A stretch of DNA of 64,000 bases from Planococcus kocurii (GTDB lineage: Bacteria; Bacillota; Bacilli; Bacillales_A; Planococcaceae), in NCBI RefSeq assembly GCF_001465835.2, contig NZ_CP013661.2, positions 2,162,501 through 2,226,500 on the forward strand, written 5' to 3'. A program made the position numbers and the translations under genes. The notes under the pieces were generated by a model, which saw nothing but the letters and a program-made list of their open reading frames with translations, ran no database searches and was not told the DNA's origin. This document shows, one piece after another, positions 34,737-42,820 of the stretch (its first letter is position 1; each line of letters opens with the position of its first letter).

Positions 34737-35099
34737 ATGGTCGAACGCGTTATTGCGACAGATGCTGCTATTGAATTGATTGAATTGCTGAAAGAAAAGC
34801 ATGGACCGGTTATGTTCCATCAATCAGGTGGCTGCTGTGACGGCAGTTCACCGATGTGTTATCCAGAAGGTGACTTGTTTATCGGAGATCAGGATATTTT
34901 GATGGGAGTTATCGGAGACAGCAAATTCTATATGCACAAAAACCAATTTGACTATTGGAGCCATACGCAGCTAATCATTGATGTCGTTCCAGGACGCGGC
35001 GGAATGTTCTCGCTGGAAGGAGTCGAGGGTAAACGATTTTTAACGAGATCGAGAGCTTTCACTTCAGATGAAACCAAAGAATTACAGCAACAAGCTTGA
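34737..35099 (+). CDS. DUF779 protein, partner of acetaldehyde dehydrogenase (120 aa)
   Basis: The family hallmark is GPVMFHQSGGCCDGSSPMCYPEGDL with a CC pair and a third Cys, followed by HTQLIIDVVPGRGGMFSLEG. These Cys suggest metal or redox binding. The family is usually found directly after aldehyde dehydrogenases of this type, as here (52-bp gap). Its biochemical role is not established. Confidence 0.88.
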   Translation: MVERVIATDAAIELIELLKEKHGPVMFHQSGGCCDGSSPMCYPEGDLFIGDQDILMGVIGDSKFYMHKNQFDYWSHTQLIIDVVPGRGGMFSLEGVEGKRFLTRSRAFTSDETKELQQQA

Positions 35100-35101
35100 G
35101 T

Positions 35102-35132
35102 AAAACCGGATGCAAATGCATCCGGTTTTTTA
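35102..35132 (+). terminator. Terminator after DUF779 gene
   Basis: AAAACCGGATGCA pairs with TGCATCCGGTTTT around an AA loop, followed by a T-run. Confidence 0.92.
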
Positions 35133-35450
35133 CTGTTTATAAATTTTTTGATATTCGAGAAGCCGCTCCATATAAGTTGAATGAAAGAAACCGACTTTTC
35201 TACACCGCTTTGCCCAGCTTGCGCTAGGTAACCTGTTGAATAAGAAGGCATTGTCTATGTTTCCATTGTTAACTAGAAGATATGGAGAAAAGTAGTAGAG
35301 ACTCCCGCGAGCCCTTGGCAACTGGCACCGCGTTGTCCTGAAGCACCAGTTGCATGACCCACATCCTGTAGGCCCGAAAGCATAGCTAGTTTGTAGAATG
35401 TCTACAAGTGGAAATCATTAGTTTAAGCCATATGGAACAAGGGGTGAAGA
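35133..35450. other. Gene-free stretch with a possible gene remnant and a small palindromic element
   Basis: No intact gene is supported. On the reverse strand an open stretch at 35130-35321 ends in a protein-like segment (SWAKRCRKVGFFHSTYMERL) but has no start or ribosome binding site, so it could be a decayed gene end. At 35290-35390 a GC-richer segment holds GCAACTGG (35318-35325) facing CCAGTTGC (35346-35353). This resembles the degenerate repeat elements common in Bacillales intergenic DNA. Confidence 0.4.
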
Positions 35451-35479
35451 TAGAAAGTAGGCTAGTAAAATGGTATAAT
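35451..35479 (+). promoter_or_regulatory. Promoter of the Fic toxin-antitoxin pair
   Basis: TAGAAA (35451-35456), 17 bp, TATAAT (35474-35479) with an extended TGG. A start near 35486 would leave a very short leader before the AAAGGTGG ribosome binding site. Confidence 0.75.
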
Positions 35480-35504
35480 TTTAGCATGAAAGGTGGTTAT
35501 CCAG

Positions 35505-35693
35505 TTGACGAAATTAGTGAACCGAGTTTCTCGCGAACAAGCCAATCATGCGATTTCCTACGCTTCGCATTCTTTAGTTACAGAAGGATTTGAAGTAACA
35601 AGTGAGGATGAAAATTTCGTTCGGTCGGTATTGACTGGTGAACGGACGGAAGCACAATTCCATCAAGCCATCAAAAGGAAGTTTGATGTCTAA
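35505..35693 (+). CDS. VbhA-like antitoxin of a Fic system (62 aa)
   Basis: The small helical protein contains SLVTEG (S23 to G28), matching the inhibitory motif (S/T)xxxE(G/N) of class I Fic antitoxins. In that class the Glu blocks ATP binding in the partner toxin. The following helix-rich GFEVTSEDENFVRSVLTGERTEAQ part is typical for VbhA proteins. The start is TTG 35505, about 8 nt after AAAGGTGG. An earlier GTG (35493) lies within that site. The gene overlaps the Fic gene by 8 bp. Antitoxin first and overlapping is the normal order for these pairs. Confidence 0.85.
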   Translation: MTKLVNRVSREQANHAISYASHSLVTEGFEVTSEDENFVRSVLTGERTEAQFHQAIKRKFDV

Positions 35694-36276
35694 CTATCAG
35701 CACACTTCCATGTATTGTTACTCTGGGACTGATGTATTGATTAATTTATTTCATGTAGAAGATGAAGAAAAACTGAAAGAATTGGAGAAAGTTTATTCGT
35801 TGCTTCGTCTTTCGGAACTTCAACTGCAGAAACCGATAAATCTTTTGGATATTAACGCATTTTTAGCCATCCACCGATATATCCTTCAGGACGTTTATCC
35901 GTTTGCTGGAGAATTGAGACAAGAAATGATTTCCAAAGGTTCTTCTTCTTTTGCTCATCCTAAACACATAGAAGCACAGTTGCTAAAAATTTTTACTGAC
36001 TTAAAATCGGAAAATTATTTGAAGAAATTACCGCGAAGTCAGCTGATCTCAAGACTTGCTTATTTTCTTTCAGAATTGAATGCTTTACATCCTTTTCGTG
36101 AAGGTAATGGACGCAGTGTTCGCGAATTTGCGCGCCAGTTGGTACTCAATGCGGGTTATCGATTGGATTGGGGAAAAGTACCAGAGCCCGCTGAGATTAT
36201 TAATGCTTTTGTCGATTCCTTTAATAAAGATAATAACCGTCTAGAAAGACTGTTGGACGACATCATTACGCCATGA
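35686..36276 (+). CDS. Fic-domain AMP-transferase toxin (196 aa)
   Basis: The catalytic Fic motif HPFREGNGRSVR (residues 135-146) fits HxFx(D/E)GNGRxxR exactly, so the enzyme should be active. The flap segment before it (YPFAGELRQEMISKG) positions the target. Fic toxins of this class transfer AMP to target proteins such as topoisomerases. The target here is unknown. The start is ATG 35686 with AAAAGGAAG upstream, inside the last codons of the antitoxin gene. The inhibitory motif is absent from the toxin itself, so it depends on the upstream antitoxin. Confidence 0.9.
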   Translation: MSNYQHTSMYCYSGTDVLINLFHVEDEEKLKELEKVYSLLRLSELQLQKPINLLDINAFLAIHRYILQDVYPFAGELRQEMISKGSSSFAHPKHIEAQLLKIFTDLKSENYLKKLPRSQLISRLAYFLSELNALHPFREGNGRSVREFARQLVLNAGYRLDWGKVPEPAEIINAFVDSFNKDNNRLERLLDDIITP

Positions 36277-36312
36277 AAAATGCCAGTTACTCAGAGAGTA
36301 CTGGCATTTTCT
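36277..36312. terminator. Bidirectional terminator between fic and the AAC(3)-like gene
   Basis: AAAATGCCAGT (36277-36287) pairs with ACTGGCATTTT (36300-36310). Confidence 0.82.
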
Positions 36313-36317
36313 GCATG

Positions 36318-37121
36318 TTACGTTATAGGATGTTCCCGAAGCCAGTCGATTCCAAATTCGACAAGGGGTTTCATATCTACAAGACGGGTTTCAGCTTGCC
36401 CGAGCAAACCTTCAGAAATATTACCTGGAAAAGCTTTTGCAATTTCTGGGAAGCGGTCTGAATCCATATCCACACAGTCGTAAGTTTGCCAAGCGCGTTT
36501 TCCATCCTTCAAAACAGCTGCGCCTTGCGGTATAGTAGGTCGGTTTTCTTGAACAAATTCAGCATAGTGAAGCGCCGTACACGAATCAAAGCCAACACCA
36601 ATAAATAAAATTTTCACATCTACTTGCAACATTTTTGCGAGCGGCGAGTTTTCCCCGAAAGAGTCCTCGAGGGGTTGTTCACTCATCCATTCAGCAGCTT
36701 GTTTTCCATAGGCTGCAAAGGAATGCGAAGGGTGAGGGCTACGTATAGTTGCAGGATGGCTATGGAAGCATTCTGCAATTTTCCCCATGCCGCGTAATCC
36801 GCTTAAGTGGGGATCGAAAGCAGGAAGCTGTTCGCGTATTGGCTGATGCCAATTTTCAGGGACTGGTGGCTGCATCCAGTAACTAGGGTCTGAGTTGTCC
36901 GTAGACTGCGCAGGCATGACAATTGTGCCTGCTTCTGTAATTGTTTCAAGCAACGCTTCAACGACCGCCTGAGCACCTCCAGCGATCCATCCCATGGACT
37001 TCAGTGAAGAATGAACCATTAACGCATCTCCAGCAACAATGCCTAGTTGCCGAAGTTGATGCTTTATAGTTGTTTTTGATTGGAATTCAGGGGTATTTAA
37101 AATATTCAATAACTCTGACAT
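36318..37121 (-). CDS. Aminoglycoside 3-N-acetyltransferase family protein, YokD-like (267 aa)
   Basis: The AAC(3) (Antibiotic_NAT) fold is shown by GDALMVHSSLKSMGWIAGGAQAVVEAL, GTIVMPAQSTDNSDPS, RSPHPSHSFAAYGK and FIGVGFDSCTALHYAE. It transfers acetyl from acetyl-CoA to an amine. Chromosomal Bacillales members often have no proven resistance role, and their natural substrate is unknown. Length is normal. It is monocistronic. Do not infer resistance from sequence alone. Confidence 0.9.
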   Translation of the reverse strand: MSELLNILNTPEFQSKTTIKHQLRQLGIVAGDALMVHSSLKSMGWIAGGAQAVVEALLETITEAGTIVMPAQSTDNSDPSYWMQPPVPENWHQPIREQLPAFDPHLSGLRGMGKIAECFHSHPATIRSPHPSHSFAAYGKQAAEWMSEQPLEDSFGENSPLAKMLQVDVKILFIGVGFDSCTALHYAEFVQENRPTIPQGAAVLKDGKRAWQTYDCVDMDSDRFPEIAKAFPGNISEGLLGQAETRLVDMKPLVEFGIDWLREHPIT

Positions 37122-37215
37122 AAAGCATCCTCCTCATTTCAATATAGTATATAGGAAAGCCCACTGTTTTTGGGGAACTTCTGATGTTAGGGCAATAGAG
37201 AAAGGAATGATGAAA

Positions 37216-37695
37216 ATGGAAGCAAAACCAATGAAAGAATCAAGAACAATCCAAACAAAGTTGGTCCTCCCACCCGATACCAATCATATGGACTCCATAT
37301 TTGGTGGCAAAGTATTAGCTTATATCGATGAAATTGCAGGGATCACGGCAATGAAACATGCACGCCGTCAAGTAGTTGTAACTGCATCGATCGATTCTGT
37401 GGACTTTTTGTCTTCAGCACGTGTTGGAGACGTACTCGAACTCGAAGCAAATGTCACGTCAACCGGCCGAACTTCGATGGAGGTATATGTTCGAGTAAAG
37501 TCGAAAAATCTGCAAACGGGTGAAGAAAAGCTAACAACGGAATCCTTCTTGACCATGGTTGCAATGGGAGATGACGGAAAACCAACTCCTGTCCCACCCG
37601 TATTACCGGAATCTGCAGGAGAAAAACTCTTTTTTAACACAGCACCTGCAAGACGCGAACACCGAAAAATGAGAGTGAAAACACCAAGAACATAA
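37216..37695 (+). CDS. Acyl-CoA thioesterase, hotdog family (159 aa)
   Basis: A YkhA/YciA-type acyl-CoA hydrolase. The N-terminal LPPDTNHMDSIFGGKVLAYIDEIAG is the hotdog helix with its conserved Asn/Asp and Gly-Gly. SIDSVDFLSSARVGDVLEL is the second signature. It probably hydrolyses medium- to long-chain acyl-CoA in the cytosol. Three in-frame ATG codons occur (37207, 37210, 37216). AAAGGA ends at 37206, so 37216 has the best spacing. Confidence 0.88.
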   Translation: MEAKPMKESRTIQTKLVLPPDTNHMDSIFGGKVLAYIDEIAGITAMKHARRQVVVTASIDSVDFLSSARVGDVLELEANVTSTGRTSMEVYVRVKSKNLQTGEEKLTTESFLTMVAMGDDGKPTPVPPVLPESAGEKLFFNTAPARREHRKMRVKTPRT

Positions 37696-37696
37696 G

Positions 37697-37734
37697 AAAA
37701 AGGTGCATGGATTAAACTCCATACACCTTTTTTG
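37697..37734. terminator. Terminator after thioesterase gene, shared with DUF421 gene
   Basis: AAAAAGGTGCATGGA pairs with TCCATACACCTTTTT (one mismatch), T-run after and A-run before. Confidence 0.85.
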
Positions 37735-37739
37735 TTCGA

Positions 37740-38243
37740 TTAACTTTCAGAATTTACGTTCTCTAATGCGTTGCCCGTTTCGCTACTAATAACGGATAGG
37801 CTCCCATCCGTTTCGAGAACGACTGCTTTTACTTTTTCGGTAGAACCAAATCCTGTATTGCGGATGGCTTGTAAAATCTCCATTTCTTTGATTCGTTCTT
37901 TTTTCATCGCTTTTCTTAAAAAATTTCCATCCAGAAATAGCAAACGTGGTTCTGATTTGATGACGTTGTTCACCCATTTGGAGTGAACCGAAAAAAAAGT
38001 AAGTAAATACTGCAGGGAAATCAGTAACGCAAATGCAGTCATTCCTTCAAGTAAGCTAATGCTGCTGTCTAATAATATGGTGGCGAGTGTTGAACCTAAA
38101 GCAACAGTTACGACTAAGTCGAAGGCATTTAATTTAGTTAATGTACGTTTACCAGAGGCACGAAGTAAGATAATAAGTCCCACGTAAGCTAAAAAACCGA
38201 CAGTGACAATTCGAATAAAGCTAGTGAGCGTAATTTCAAACAT
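37740..38243 (-). CDS. DUF421 (YetF/YrbG-type) membrane protein (167 aa)
   Basis: Three N-terminal transmembrane helices include AYVGLIILLRASGKRTLTKL, where the GKR motif is typical of the family. They are followed by LNAFDLVVTVALGSTLATI and a cytosolic YetF-C domain (VIKSEPRLLFLDGNFLRKAM, VKAVVLETDGSLSVI). The family function is unknown. Some members affect spore or membrane properties. This one is somewhat short in its C-terminus. The start ATG 38243 has GAGGAGG before it. Confidence 0.87.
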   Translation of the reverse strand: MFEITLTSFIRIVTVGFLAYVGLIILLRASGKRTLTKLNAFDLVVTVALGSTLATILLDSSISLLEGMTAFALLISLQYLLTFFSVHSKWVNNVIKSEPRLLFLDGNFLRKAMKKERIKEMEILQAIRNTGFGSTEKVKAVVLETDGSLSVISSETGNALENVNSES

Positions 38244-38277
38244 GTAATTCCTCCTCTTATGTGTCTTTCAATAGAAC

Positions 38278-38466
38278 TTATCCACATGTTAATAAGTCCT
38301 ATTCATATGATAAAATTAACAAAATTCAAACATCTTATCCACATAGCACACAGAAACATCCATTTTACTGTGCATAAGGCTAGGTAGTTAGAGAGTTTAT
38401 GTGGAATAACGGGTTTTCAAGCGTTTTGCTATTCGACTCTATAATTCCCTTTAGGGTTATCAACAA
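38278..38466. promoter_or_regulatory. Cluster of DnaA boxes in a gene-free region
   Basis: TTATCCACA occurs at 38278-38286 and 38335-38343. TGTGCATAA (a TTATGCACA box on the reverse strand) is at 38369-38377. TTATCAACA (one mismatch) is at 38458-38466. All three perfect boxes fit TTATNCACA and lie within 100 bp. Just downstream is a perfect palindrome TTCTCTT-A-AAGAGAA (38506-38520). The remaining part of the 445-bp gap (38521-38688) holds only the terminator at 38618. Confidence 0.7.
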
Positions 38467-38617
38467 ACACAAAATAAGCAGAAAAACAGTGAGAATGATT
38501 TAAACTTCTCTTAAAGAGAAATAAAAATAAGTATCTTGATATCGGAGTAACCCATTAAATTATGTTTAGCTGATAATAAAATGATGCTAGGTGTATGCAT
38601 TACTTAAAAAAACACAC

Positions 38618-38650
38618 AAAAAAAGAGTAACCGAGGCTACTCTTTTTTTT
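38618..38650 (-). terminator. Terminator of the SEC-C protein gene
   Basis: AAAAAAAGAGTA pairs with TACTCTTTTTTT around an 8-nt loop. A/T runs on both sides allow use from either strand. Confidence 0.82.
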
Positions 38651-38688
38651 GTAATTTTCGTTAAGAGAATATCTCACACGATAAACTT

Positions 38689-39708
38689 TTATTTTTTGGC
38701 TAACAATTCTTCGAAGTATGCGCTAAATTCTTTTGAACGCTTTAAAATCGTGCTAGAAGATACACCAAATTTTTCACTTAAGTCTTTTGCAGAAAGCATC
38801 GGACCTTCAATCAGTTCGTGATCCTGCAAGAATCTCCAATACCCCGCAACAAGCGCTTCGGGTTTTTGAACAGTCGGCTGTTGACTGACAAGGTAGCTGT
38901 TTAAAATGCTTGTAATGTTGTCGACAGTTTCTTTATCAAACTCTGCCTGCTCGATATGCTTATCAAGTTCAGTCATAACAGCGTCATGTTCTGGAGAAAG
39001 CTGAATGCTTTCTTCTACGCTGCCTGTTGAGTACTTAACAATTTGTTCAACAATTGGTAAATAGTTGTCGCGTAAATAGCTTTCATCTTGCGTAGCATTT
39101 TCAGCAGCTATTTGTGCTTTTAATTGTTCGAAGAATGGACTAAACTCTCCAACAACGGTTAAATAGCCATTTAGGAAAAGAACGCCTTTTTCTCCAACAC
39201 GAGAGTCTGGAAGAAGGATAGCCAGTAAACCTTGTCCATTTTCCATATCAGTTGGAGGCTGGTCTGCCATTTCAAGCGTTTCACCAGTGAAGACGTCTGT
39301 AAACTGAGCTTTCTCAGTATCGCCTTTAACATATTGACCAAGGAATACTTTTACGTCTTTCCAATTTCCAAGTACTTCTTTTGTTGTTGGACGTTGAGCA
39401 AGGTCAATGTGTTTTGTTAAAAATTCTTCCCACAATTCGGGTTTTTTCATAAACAGGAAATTCTCAATAACAAATGCTTGCGCATCGTTTTCAGCCATCG
39501 ATTTCATTAGATGTGGCTGCCATTCTTGTTGCAATTCACGGAACTCAGTAATATGTGTCTGGTTTGGGTTTTCCGAGAAGAACTGTTGGCGTACTTTGAA
39601 TAGTTCTTCATTAATCAAATCATTGATAGACACAGTTTGCTGTTTCCCGTGACACTTTTTATATTTTTTGCCACTGCCGCATGGACATGGATCATTTCTT
39701 CCTACCAT
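38689..39708 (-). CDS. SEC-C zinc-motif protein (339 aa)
   Basis: The extreme N-terminus [21 protein letters not shown] is the SecA-C zinc-finger motif (CxCx8CH), seen in SecA and in many stand-alone proteins. The rest is helical without a known enzyme motif. The C-terminal 40 residues ([23 protein letters not shown]) look like a helix-turn-helix, so DNA or RNA contact is possible. The start is ATG 39708 with AGGTG 6 nt upstream. GTG 39717 lies inside that site. The function is unknown. Confidence 0.85.
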   Translation of the reverse strand: MVGRNDPCPCGSGKKYKKCHGKQQTVSINDLINEELFKVRQQFFSENPNQTHITEFRELQQEWQPHLMKSMAENDAQAFVIENFLFMKKPELWEEFLTKHIDLAQRPTTKEVLGNWKDVKVFLGQYVKGDTEKAQFTDVFTGETLEMADQPPTDMENGQGLLAILLPDSRVGEKGVLFLNGYLTVVGEFSPFFEQLKAQIAAENATQDESYLRDNYLPIVEQIVKYSTGSVEESIQLSPEHDAVMTELDKHIEQAEFDKETVDNITSILNSYLVSQQPTVQKPEALVAGYWRFLQDHELIEGPMLSAKDLSEKFGVSSSTILKRSKEFSAYFEELLAKK

Positions 39709-39961
39709 TCTAATCACCTACATTTTTTATTGAGTGTAACATAAAATTGCGATGGGCTCAAAAGTCTGACGATTCAGACGCCAGTATGGTCCTTGGAAAT
39801 AGCAGATATACATGATGATTGTGCTTAGAAAAATGAGGTGGAGTCCTTTGTAAGTTGATGACCTTTTTGAACAATAGGCAGTATGACAACTACTAGAAAG
39901 TATGCACGAAGCTGAAGGCGTATTATAATACAGTGAGTAACGACAAGCAGGAGGTGACAAT

Positions 39962-40495
39962 ATGTATACAGATCCAGTAAAAGAATCGATTTCCTGGATG
40001 CGCGTCATTTTAGTAACGGTACTTATTGTCTTGCTATCTCGGCATTTTCTGTTTGAGCCGGTAGCTGTTCATGGTGAATCGATGATGCCTACATTTGAAG
40101 AAGATGACAAAGTTGTATTAGCGAAAATATACACAATAGAAAATTTTGATATGATTGTTTTCACTGCACCAAATGACGTCAATTTCATTAAACGTGTGAT
40201 TGGTGTACCAGGAGATGTCATTTCGATGGTGGACGACCAATTGTATCTAAACGGTAAAGCTCAAGTTGAGCCCTATTTAGAAAACAACTTAAAAACTGCG
40301 AAACAGCGTGGAATGATTCGTTTAACTGAAGACTTCAAGGAATTCACTGTACCTGCGGAATCTTATTTTGTCTTAGGAGATAACCGCTTAAACAGTACGG
40401 ATTCAAGGATTTTAGGATTTATTTCTGAAAAATCTATTGTCGGAGAAGTGAAAATCAGAATTGCGCCTTTTAGCCATATGGGTATCGTAGAATAA
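39962..40495 (+). CDS. lepB: Type I signal peptidase (177 aa)
   Basis: A membrane serine protease that cleaves Sec signal peptides. It has one N-terminal transmembrane helix (residues 13-30). The catalytic Ser is S40 in HGESMMPTF and the general-base Lys is K77 in NFIKRVIGVPGD. The downstream box is YFVLGDNRLNSTDSR. Length and single helix fit Gram-positive SipS/SipT enzymes. It is monocistronic. A TATAAT at 39924-39929 is a plausible -10 without a good -35. Confidence 0.95.
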   Translation: MYTDPVKESISWMRVILVTVLIVLLSRHFLFEPVAVHGESMMPTFEEDDKVVLAKIYTIENFDMIVFTAPNDVNFIKRVIGVPGDVISMVDDQLYLNGKAQVEPYLENNLKTAKQRGMIRLTEDFKEFTVPAESYFVLGDNRLNSTDSRILGFISEKSIVGEVKIRIAPFSHMGIVE

Positions 40496-40516
40496 AAAAC
40501 AGTCACGCTAAAACTT

Positions 40517-40557
40517 AAAAAGACAGCGACCCTTTAACACGGATTGCTGTCTTTTTT
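40517..40557. terminator. Bidirectional terminator between signal peptidase and mtnE genes
   Basis: AAAAAGACAGC (40517-40527) pairs with GCTGTCTTTTT (40546-40556) around an 18-nt loop. Confidence 0.85.
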
Positions 40558-40561
40558 GAGT

Positions 40562-41725
40562 TTAAAATAGTGCTAGTTTATCAATACGGTCCATTGCCTC
40601 GATGATTCGGTTTTCATCAACCAATAACCCAACGCGAATAAATCCTTCTCCGCTATCACCAAAACCGCTGCCAGCTGCGACTGAAATAGCTGCCTTTTCA
40701 AGTAAAAAATCAGCAAATTCGATACTGGTGAAGCCTTCCGGCACTGGCAGCCAAGCAAAAAAAGAGCCTTGAGGTGCTTCGATATTCCAGCCAATACGCG
40801 TGCATTCCTTTACGAGCACATTACGTCGCTTTTCATACAAATCTACCAAATCGGCTACGCATTGTTGATCCGCATTCAAAGCTTCTGCAGCAGCTAATTG
40901 GACAGCAGGGAACAAACCGGCAAATAAATGATCTTGGATTAGATTTAAAGCTTCAATCATTTTCGAATGCCCCACAGCAAAGCCAATTCGCCATCCCGCC
41001 ATATTATAAGTTTTCGATAACGTATACATCTCAATCCCAACTTCTTTGGCACCTTCAGATTGCAAAAAGCTTACCGGTTTTTTTCCTTCAAATCCTACGG
41101 CGCCGTATGCAAAATCGTGAACAACAGCGATGTTATGGTCTTTTGCAAAAGCGACGGTGTCATCAAAAAATTCTTTATTTGCAACGGCGCCTGTCGGGTT
41201 ATTGGGGTAGTTCAAATACATTAATTTTGCACGTGAACAAACAGTTTCTGACAAGTCATTAAAGTCTGGTAAATAACCATTTTCAGGGTGGAGATGCATC
41301 AATTCGTAGTCAATATTCGCTAATGGAGCACCGGAAAAGTTGTCAGGATAGCCCGGGTCCGGCAGCAGCAAAAGATCTTGCGGATTAAGCAATGCCAAGG
41401 GCAATTCAACAAGTCCAATTTTGGTTCCAGCCAAAATGGCGACCTCTAAATCAGGATCAATGTCTACACCATATTCGCGTTTATAGAAATTCGCAGCAGC
41501 TTGACGTAATTCTGAAATGCCGCGGAAAGGTGAGTACTTATGTGTCTTCGGATCAGCCGCCGCCGTTTGTAATGCTTTAATAATATGATCGGGTGTTGGT
41601 TGGTCGGGATTACCTTGTCCGAGATTGATGACATCGCGTCCTTCAGCGACGGCTTTGCTCGTTTTGGCAACTAGTGAAGCAAAAAACTGAGTAGGTAAGT
41701 TTTGTAAGCGATTTGAAAAGTCCAT
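40562..41725 (-). CDS. mtnE: PLP aminotransferase of methionine salvage, MtnE-like (387 aa)
   Basis: A class I aminotransferase. The N-terminus LPTQFFASLVAKTSKAVAEG then DVINLGQGNPDQPTP matches the B. subtilis MtnE (YkrV) style. The PLP Lys is in YTLSKTYNMAGWRIGF. MtnE uses glutamine to turn 4-methylthio-2-oxobutyrate into methionine. The divergent neighbour mtnU is the omega-amidase that removes the resulting 2-oxoglutaramate, the same pair as in B. subtilis. The start is ATG 41725 after GAGGAG. The SAM riboswitch and metNPQ lie just beyond mtnU. Confidence 0.88.
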   Translation of the reverse strand: MDFSNRLQNLPTQFFASLVAKTSKAVAEGRDVINLGQGNPDQPTPDHIIKALQTAAADPKTHKYSPFRGISELRQAAANFYKREYGVDIDPDLEVAILAGTKIGLVELPLALLNPQDLLLLPDPGYPDNFSGAPLANIDYELMHLHPENGYLPDFNDLSETVCSRAKLMYLNYPNNPTGAVANKEFFDDTVAFAKDHNIAVVHDFAYGAVGFEGKKPVSFLQSEGAKEVGIEMYTLSKTYNMAGWRIGFAVGHSKMIEALNLIQDHLFAGLFPAVQLAAAEALNADQQCVADLVDLYEKRRNVLVKECTRIGWNIEAPQGSFFAWLPVPEGFTSIEFADFLLEKAAISVAAGSGFGDSGEGFIRVGLLVDENRIIEAMDRIDKLALF

Positions 41726-41750
41726 AAAATTCTCCTCATTTTCGAAATAA

Positions 41751-41779
41751 TTGCACATCTACTCCGAATCTTATAGAAT
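41751..41779 (+). promoter_or_regulatory. Promoter of mtnU
   Basis: TTGCAC (41751-41756), 17 bp, TAGAAT (41774-41779), in the 85-bp gap between the divergent mtnE and mtnU genes. No riboswitch fits in this gap. Confidence 0.65.
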
Positions 41780-41810
41780 TTAGATTAGCTTGTCTACTGG
41801 AGGAGAAAAC

Positions 41811-42599
41811 ATGAAAATTGCATGTGTTCAAATGGATATCATATTCGGAGAGCCCGAACAGAACTATCAGCAAGTCATAAATTATTTAACGGAGGCAGCC
41901 GCTAACGGAGCGGAGACAATTGTTTTGCCAGAAATGTGGAACACGGGATATGCACTGACTGAGCTTGGTACTTTAGCAGACAGCACTAACCAAACTGTAG
42001 AGCTACTGAAAAGTTTTGCGAAAGAACATGCTGTGAATATTGTCGGAGGTTCTGTTTCAACACAGAAGAATAACGGCTTTTATAATACGATGTATGTCGT
42101 TAATAAAAACGGTGAACTTGTTTCAGAATACGACAAAGCACATCGTTTTGGTTTAATGGATGAGCATATTCATCTTGAAGAAGGCGATACACTTGGGACG
42201 TTTAAACTGGACGGCACTGTTTATGGCGGAGTTATTTGCTATGACATTCGTTTTCCTGAATGGATTCGTGCACAAGCACTAAATGGAGCGAAACTGATCT
42301 TCGTATCAGCGGAATGGCCAGAAGCGCGAATTGACCACTGGCGTATTCTTTTACAAGCTCGTGCAATTGAAAATCAGTGCTTTATCGTTGCTGTGAATCG
42401 CGTCGGCAGCGATCCGAAAAATGTATTTGGCGGCAGTACGATGGTCATAGCTCCTTGGGGAGAAGTTCGCTTGGATATGCAAAAAGACGAAGGCGTGGGG
42501 TATGTGGAAATTGATTTGGACGAAGTAGAGAAAGTCCGAAAACGGATTCCGGTCTTTGATGATCGTCGTGAAAAATTGTACGAAACATTTAAAATTTGA
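41811..42599 (+). CDS. mtnU: Nitrilase-family omega-amidase, MtnU-like (262 aa)
   Basis: A carbon-nitrogen hydrolase with the Glu-Lys-Cys triad: E41 in LPEMWNTGY, K109 in EYDKAHRFG and C143 in VICYDIRFPEW. In methionine salvage it deamidates 2-oxoglutaramate, the co-product of MtnE, to 2-oxoglutarate and ammonia. The start is ATG 41811 after GGAGGAG. An upstream ATG (41790) would include that site. The divergent mtnE supports the role. Confidence 0.9.
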   Translation: MKIACVQMDIIFGEPEQNYQQVINYLTEAAANGAETIVLPEMWNTGYALTELGTLADSTNQTVELLKSFAKEHAVNIVGGSVSTQKNNGFYNTMYVVNKNGELVSEYDKAHRFGLMDEHIHLEEGDTLGTFKLDGTVYGGVICYDIRFPEWIRAQALNGAKLIFVSAEWPEARIDHWRILLQARAIENQCFIVAVNRVGSDPKNVFGGSTMVIAPWGEVRLDMQKDEGVGYVEIDLDEVEKVRKRIPVFDDRREKLYETFKI

Positions 42600-42628
42600 T
42601 TGACACTCTGAATCTATGTCTGTAATAT
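42600..42628 (+). promoter_or_regulatory. Promoter of the metNPQ transcript
   Basis: A perfect TTGACA (42600-42605) begins at the base after the mtnU stop, followed after 17 bp by TAATAT (42623-42628). The RNA would start about 15 nt before the riboswitch. Confidence 0.65.
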
Positions 42629-42649
42629 GAAATTCAATCTAATATACTA

Positions 42650-42805
42650 ACTTATCAAGAGAGACCGAGGGGTAGGCCCTATGACGTCCGGCAACCCCCA
42701 TTTGGGAAGGTGCCAAGTCCTGCGGAATGTAAAATGTTCCGGAAGATAAGTCGAGAAAATAAACTTTTCGATGCCTCTTTCTTGATGAAAGAGGCATCTT
42801 TTTGT
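42650..42805 (+). ncRNA. SAM-I (S-box) riboswitch with terminator, controls metNPQ
   Basis: The aptamer spans about 42650-42754. P1 is ACTTATC (42650-42656) with GATAAGT (42745-42751). Conserved S-box strings AAGAGAGACCGAGGGG, GGCAACC and AAGGTGCCAA are all present in order. A terminator (GATGCCTCTTTC / GAAAGAGGCATC, 42770-42798) with a T-run follows. Binding of S-adenosylmethionine favours the terminator and turns off methionine uptake. The metN ribosome binding site lies just after it. The S-box type is well established. Confidence 0.97.
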
Positions 42806-42820
42806 TGCCAGGAGGAAGCC

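Noticed and set aside
36318-37121. AAC(3)-like protein as a proven antibiotic-resistance gene
   Set aside because: Chromosomal YokD-like members often have no known resistance role. The sequence does not show the substrate.
38278-38466. DnaA boxes as the chromosome origin
   Set aside because: No dnaA, dnaN, recF, gyrB or rpmH gene is near. A secondary DnaA-binding cluster fits better.
42710-42820. Upstream extension of MetN through the riboswitch
   Set aside because: The frame crosses the S-box aptamer and terminator. AGGAGG points to ATG 42821.
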